Source: Blautia sp.
GTDB lineage: Bacteria > Bacillota > Clostridia > Lachnospirales > Lachnospiraceae
Reading direction: 5' to 3'
DNA: 7,185 nucleotides
Assembly (NCBI GenBank): GCA_017515945.1
Contig: JAFWDX010000273.1
Span: 1-7,185, forward strand
The notes below the pieces were generated by a model. It was not told where the DNA came from, made no database searches, and saw only the letters and a list, made by a program, of their open reading frames with translations. The position numbers and the translations under genes are program-made. Of the stretch, positions 5,544-7,185 are shown piece after piece. Positions within the stretch are counted from its first letter, which is position 1, and every line of letters starts with the position of its first letter.

Positions 5544-5567
5544 CAAATCAGAATAGAGGTGAATCTC

Positions 5568-6563
5568 ATGGTATCTTTTAATGACATTATCGGTCATGAA
5601 GAGGTTATCCGTCATCTTAAAAATTCCATCATAACAGGGAAGGTATCGCATTCCTATATACTGACCGGTGAAGCCGGCGCAGGCAAAAAGATGGTGGCGG
5701 CTACATTTGCTGCAGCGCTTGAATGTGAACAGGGCGGTCCTGAGCCATGTCTGAAATGTGACTCATGTAAAAAGGCCATGGGAAAGAACCATCCTGATAT
5801 CATCACGGTAACACATGAAAAAGATAATCTCATCACGGTGGATGAAATCCGCGATCAGGTCGTAAATGATGTATTTGTCAAGCCTTACAGCAGCAAATAC
5901 AAGATCTACATCATTCCGGATGCGCAGATGATGAATGAGCAGGCGCAGAATGCCCTGCTCAAGACCATCGAGGAGCCGCCGGAATATGCGGTGATCCTGC
6001 TTCTGACCAATAATATCGATTCGCTGCTTTCAACGATCCGTTCCCGTTGTGTGAGGCTGGATCTCAAACTGGTGGATGATACCCTGATCAAAGAGTATCT
6101 GATGGAGCATCTGCATATTCCGGATTATGAGGCAGAGATGGATGCTTCCATCGCACAGGGAAGTGTGGGTAAAGCACAGGAGGCTGCCACATCATCCCGT
6201 TTTCAGGAGATCACGCAAAGCGCGCTCCATATTCTTAAAAACACCGATACGATGGAGATTTATGAGCTCACCGACGCGGTAAAAAAACTGGCTGGTGAGA
6301 AACAGAATATAGAGGATTACCTGGACATATTTCAGTTCTGGTTTCGGGATGTACTTATGTTCAAGGCGACCCGTGAGATCGACAATCTTGTATTCAAACA
6401 GGAAATCAATACCATCAGTGAACAGGCAAGCAGACGTTCATATGAAAACCTTGAGCGGATCCTGGATTCACTGGAAAAGACAAAGGTCAGACTTGGCGCG
6501 TATGTCAATCCGGAGCTTACACTGGAGCTGCTGTTTCTGACCATCAGGGAGAAATCTAAATGA
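5568..6563 (+). CDS. holB: DNA polymerase III delta' subunit
   Basis: This 331-residue subunit of the clamp-loader complex opens and loads the sliding clamp at the replication fork. The AAA+ module shows IIGHEEVIRHLKNSI, a Walker A-like GEAGAGKK (34-41), zinc-binding cysteines Cys53, Cys61, Cys64 and Cys67 (LECEQGGPEPCLKCDSC), the NALLKTIEEPPEYAVILLLT helix-strand and the sensor/SRC motif IRSRC (157-161). The Walker B end is IIPDAQMM without Asp-Glu, as expected for an ATPase-dead delta'. The C-terminal collar is about 210-331. ATG 5568 is chosen because AGAGGTGA (5555-5562) precedes it by five bases; the frame stays open to TTG 5526 but through repeat R6 and without family similarity. It overlaps ricT by four bases (ATGA). 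Confidence 0.93.
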   Translation: MVSFNDIIGHEEVIRHLKNSIITGKVSHSYILTGEAGAGKKMVAATFAAALECEQGGPEPCLKCDSCKKAMGKNHPDIITVTHEKDNLITVDEIRDQVVNDVFVKPYSSKYKIYIIPDAQMMNEQAQNALLKTIEEPPEYAVILLLTNNIDSLLSTIRSRCVRLDLKLVDDTLIKEYLMEHLHIPDYEAEMDASIAQGSVGKAQEAATSSRFQEITQSALHILKNTDTMEIYELTDAVKKLAGEKQNIEDYLDIFQFWFRDVLMFKATREIDNLVFKQEINTISEQASRRSYENLERILDSLEKTKVRLGAYVNPELTLELLFLTIREKSK

Positions 6564-7185
6564 CAAATATTGTAGGAGTAAGATTCCGCAACGTGGGCAA
6601 GGTATACTATTTTGATCCCGGGGATCTTGAAATGAGCATAGGAGATCATGTGATCGTGGAGACCTCCAGGGGAATCGAATATGGCCGGGTGGTCATGTCG
6701 CCCAGACCCCTTCGGGAGGAGGAGACGATACGCCCGATCAAGGAAGTGACCAGACTGGCAACCCCCGAGGATGACGAGCGTGAGCAGGCGAATATGAAAA
6801 AGGAGCGGGAAGCTTACAAAGTCTGCGTACAGAAGATCCGTGAGCATGAACTCGACATGAAGCTGATCGATGTGGAGTATGCCTTTGACATGAGCAAGAT
6901 CCTGTTCTATTTTACCGCGGACGGCAGGGTTGATTTCAGACTTCTCGTAAAGGATCTGGCGGCTGTCTTTAAAACCAGGATCGAGCTTCGGCAGATCGGT
7001 GTCAGGGATGAAACAAAGATCCTGGGAGGCATCGGGATCTGCGGCCGTGGTCTGTGCTGTCATACCTACCTCACGGATTTTGTTCCCGTTTCGATCCGTA
7101 TGGCAAAGGAGCAGAATCTTTCTCTGAATCAGACTAAGATTTCAGGTGTATGCGGCCGGTTGATGTGCTGCCTTAAAAATGAGCA
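6560..7185 (+). CDS. ricT: PSP1-domain RicT (YaaT) protein, 3' end beyond window
   Basis: Only the first 208 residues lie in the window. The protein starts MTNIVGVRFRNVGKVYYFDP, and the PSP1 domain continues through YGRVV (41-45), a charged helix (about 70-100) and IDVEYAFDMSKILFYFTADGRVDFRLLVKDLA, given here as residues 103-134 in outline. The signature follows: GGIGICGRGLCC, TDFVPVSIRMAKEQNLSLNQ, KISGVCGRLMCCLKNE, with Cys161, 166, 167, 198, 203 and 204. In B. subtilis RicT works with RicA and RicF in RNA maturation with RNase Y and carries iron-sulfur clusters; the same role here is inferred. ATG overlaps the holB stop as ATGA, so translation is coupled. There is no stop before the window end. 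Confidence 0.93.
   Translation, partial: MTNIVGVRFRNVGKVYYFDPGDLEMSIGDHVIVETSRGIEYGRVVMSPRPLREEETIRPIKEVTRLATPEDDEREQANMKKEREAYKVCVQKIREHELDMKLIDVEYAFDMSKILFYFTADGRVDFRLLVKDLAAVFKTRIELRQIGVRDETKILGGIGICGRGLCCHTYLTDFVPVSIRMAKEQNLSLNQTKISGVCGRLMCCLKNE

Noticed and set aside
5366..5581. 71-codon open frame (GTG start) through R5, module B and R6
   Set aside because: It has no ribosome site, overlaps the kinase stop and holB start, and consists largely of repeat modules. It is reported as a frame property of the element, not as a gene.
6332..7063. 243-codon open frame on the minus strand
   Set aside because: It is antisense to holB and ricT, whose motifs are unmistakable, and shows no family motifs of its own.

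Overview
The window reads as chromosome of a low-to-mid GC Clostridia, most likely a Lachnospiraceae-type gut bacterium. This rests on the style of the proteins (VicK/ResE-like kinase, short YaaO-like decarboxylase, HolB and RicT sequences), on GGAGG-type ribosome sites with some TTG/GTG starts, and on extended -10 promoters. It is an inference from sequence style, not a database match. All seven genes lie on the + strand.

Layout: 1-101 is a promoter/leader region with an extended -10 box. 102-2074 is an overlapping histidine kinase/response regulator pair. 2075-2255 is a 181-base gap filled by repeat and hairpin modules. 2256-3209 is a secreted C39-like cysteine peptidase with a low-complexity 18-bp tandem repeat behind its signal peptide. 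It ends in a strong rho-independent terminator (3210-3255) whose T-tract abuts the next start codon. 3256-4773 is an Orn/Lys/Arg decarboxylase-like PLP enzyme and 4779-5372 a guanylate-kinase-like NMP kinase. A 195-base gap with repeats and a promoter follows. 5568-6563 is holB (DNA polymerase III delta') and 6560 to the window end is ricT (PSP1/YaaT, truncated by the edge). The order decarboxylase - NMP kinase - holB - ricT matches the Bacillus subtilis order yaaO - tmk - (darA, yaaR) - holB - ricT, with a Gmk-like kinase standing where tmk does.

The most unusual content is a family of very short repeats on the + strand, of 25-34 bp. Most copies have arms GTAACTGT / ACAGTTAC around a core ending in GTGACTGA. 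I count six copies: 2085, 4405, 4441, 4732, 5369 and 5510. They lie in intergenic gaps, across a stop codon, at a protein C-terminus and, as a tandem pair, inside the decarboxylase linker. Every copy is open in one frame and reads as VTVKxLVTEQLx. Two copies are followed by a second conserved module (36 nt, 32 identical) that reads IFHLFDxASxQ. Two copies are flanked by short direct repeats (GTCATGG; AAATGG), and removing the insert restores sensible gene ends. The family therefore looks like a tiny mobile, coding-compatible palindromic element. The concept resembles Rickettsia palindromic elements, but the sequence is not one I can name.
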